DNA of 5,934 nucleotides, taken from positions 1 through 5,934 of the forward strand of contig JAIRMB010000003.1 in NCBI GenBank assembly GCA_031258995.1. Direction: 5' to 3'. The stretch comes from Puniceicoccales bacterium (GTDB lineage: Bacteria; Verrucomicrobiota; Verrucomicrobiia; Opitutales; JAIRLM01). Under the pieces are notes generated by a model that had not been told where the DNA came from, ran no database searches, and was given only the letters and a program-made list of their open reading frames with translations. The translations under genes were made by a program, and so were the position numbers. Positions 5,418 through 5,934 of this stretch are shown one piece after another (positions within the stretch are counted from its first letter, which is position 1; each line of letters begins with the position of its first letter).

Positions 5418-5934
5418 ATGGATGACATCCCGTCCGTTGATCACTTTCTGGCAAGGCGCAGTGCCCTAGAGAAGGAAATGGCGGAGCCCAATTTTTATGA
5501 CGACGGACGGCAGGCGGCGGTCATCGCCCGGGAGTACAGTCGCTTGGGAGAATTGCTGGAAACCCATAGCCATTGCGAACAGCTAAAAAAGGTCGAGGCT
5601 GAGGCGAAGGCCATTCTAGTCGATCCGACCGCCGACGAAGATTTCAAAGACCTAGCCCGTGAGGAATTGGCTCGAAGTGGGGTGGAAGCGGAACGAACAC
5701 GCGGCCGACTGCTGGAGCTGATGGTGCCGGAGGATCCGGACGATTCCCGCAACACGATCATGGAAATCCGGGCCGGGACCGGAGGAGATGAGGCAGCCCT
5801 CTTTGCCGGCGATTTATATCGTATGTACGTGCGCTATGCGGAATTAACCGGATGGCCGGCGGAAATATTAAGCGCCCATGGCGCCGAATGCGGCGGGTTT
5901 AAGGAAGTCATTTTCTCCGTGAATGGAGAGGGTG
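5418..5934 (+). CDS. prfA: Peptide chain release factor 1 (3' partial)
   Basis: RF1 recognises UAA and UAG in the ribosomal A site and triggers release of the finished protein. The visible 172 residues are the N-terminal half, running off the right edge, so the codon-recognition loop and the catalytic GGQ are not in view. The N-terminal coiled region (about 5-100) aligns with E. coli RF1 through 'REYSRL', 'LVDPTADEDFKDLAREEL' and 'PEDPDDSRN'. The PCRF domain shows 'IMEIRAGTGGDEAALFAGDL', then 'YRMYVRYAELTGW' and 'GGFKEVIF'. AGTGGDEAALFA is the RF1 form; RF2 has AGAGGTEA, which excludes prfB. ATG 5418 matches the length of the family N-terminus; the next in-frame ATG (5478), preceded by GAGAAGGA, would remove 20 residues of the conserved coiled region. 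The leader before 5418 is pyrimidine-rich with no Shine-Dalgarno. Confidence 0.96.
   Translation, partial: MDDIPSVDHFLARRSALEKEMAEPNFYDDGRQAAVIAREYSRLGELLETHSHCEQLKKVEAEAKAILVDPTADEDFKDLAREELARSGVEAERTRGRLLELMVPEDPDDSRNTIMEIRAGTGGDEAALFAGDLYRMYVRYAELTGWPAEILSAHGAECGGFKEVIFSVNGEG

Noticed and set aside
5170..5454. Minus-strand ORFs running through the tRNA and intergenic region
   Set aside because: They are antisense to a well-formed tRNA-Gly and the prfA start, so coding is implausible.

Overview
The window looks like chromosomal DNA of a Gram-negative, host-associated bacterium. A Kdo transferase (waaA/kdtA) implies lipopolysaccharide, and a CesT-type chaperone implies a type III secretion system (T3SS). 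The LolA-like fragment at the left edge has the 'DL..PF..WP' style I associate with Verrucomicrobiota (Opitutae). My best inference is a PVC-group bacterium, probably an Opitutae-like symbiont, at about even odds. No ribosomal or other marker in the window settles this. Base composition is moderate, slightly GC-leaning by eye.

Layout, left to right. (1) 2-391 (+): the C-terminal end of an outer-membrane lipoprotein-sorting (LolA-like) protein, cut by the window edge and followed by a short GC hairpin. (2) 482-1852 (-): a protein with a polar N-terminus, a helical/coiled middle and a divergent kinase fold (G-loop, AFK lysine, DRxxxN and ID metal motifs). It is a candidate secreted effector. 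(3) 1853-1929: a short divergent intergenic gap. (4) 1930-3261 (+): waaA/kdtA. (5) 3244-4386 (-): dprA, whose 3' end overlaps that of waaA by 18 bp. (6) 4437-4727 (-): an unrecognised Ser/Gly/Gln-rich 96-residue ORF containing a perfect 11-bp inverted repeat. (7) 4752-5192 (-): a CesT/Tir-type T3SS chaperone. (8) 5331-5404 (+): tRNA-Gly(CCC). (9) 5418 to the right edge (+): the N-terminal half of prfA (release factor 1).

How the parts fit. The chaperone, the small ORF and dprA are co-directional with gaps of 24 and 50 nt and may be one transcript, with a candidate promoter just upstream of the chaperone. The chaperone implies that a secreted client exists. Possible clients in view are the adjacent 96-residue ORF and, about 3 kb away, the kinase-like protein. 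The remaining genes (waaA, dprA, tRNA-Gly, prfA, LolA-like) are housekeeping, so secretion-related genes appear to be interspersed among core genes rather than in an obvious island. No transposase, integrase, CRISPR array or phage gene is visible.
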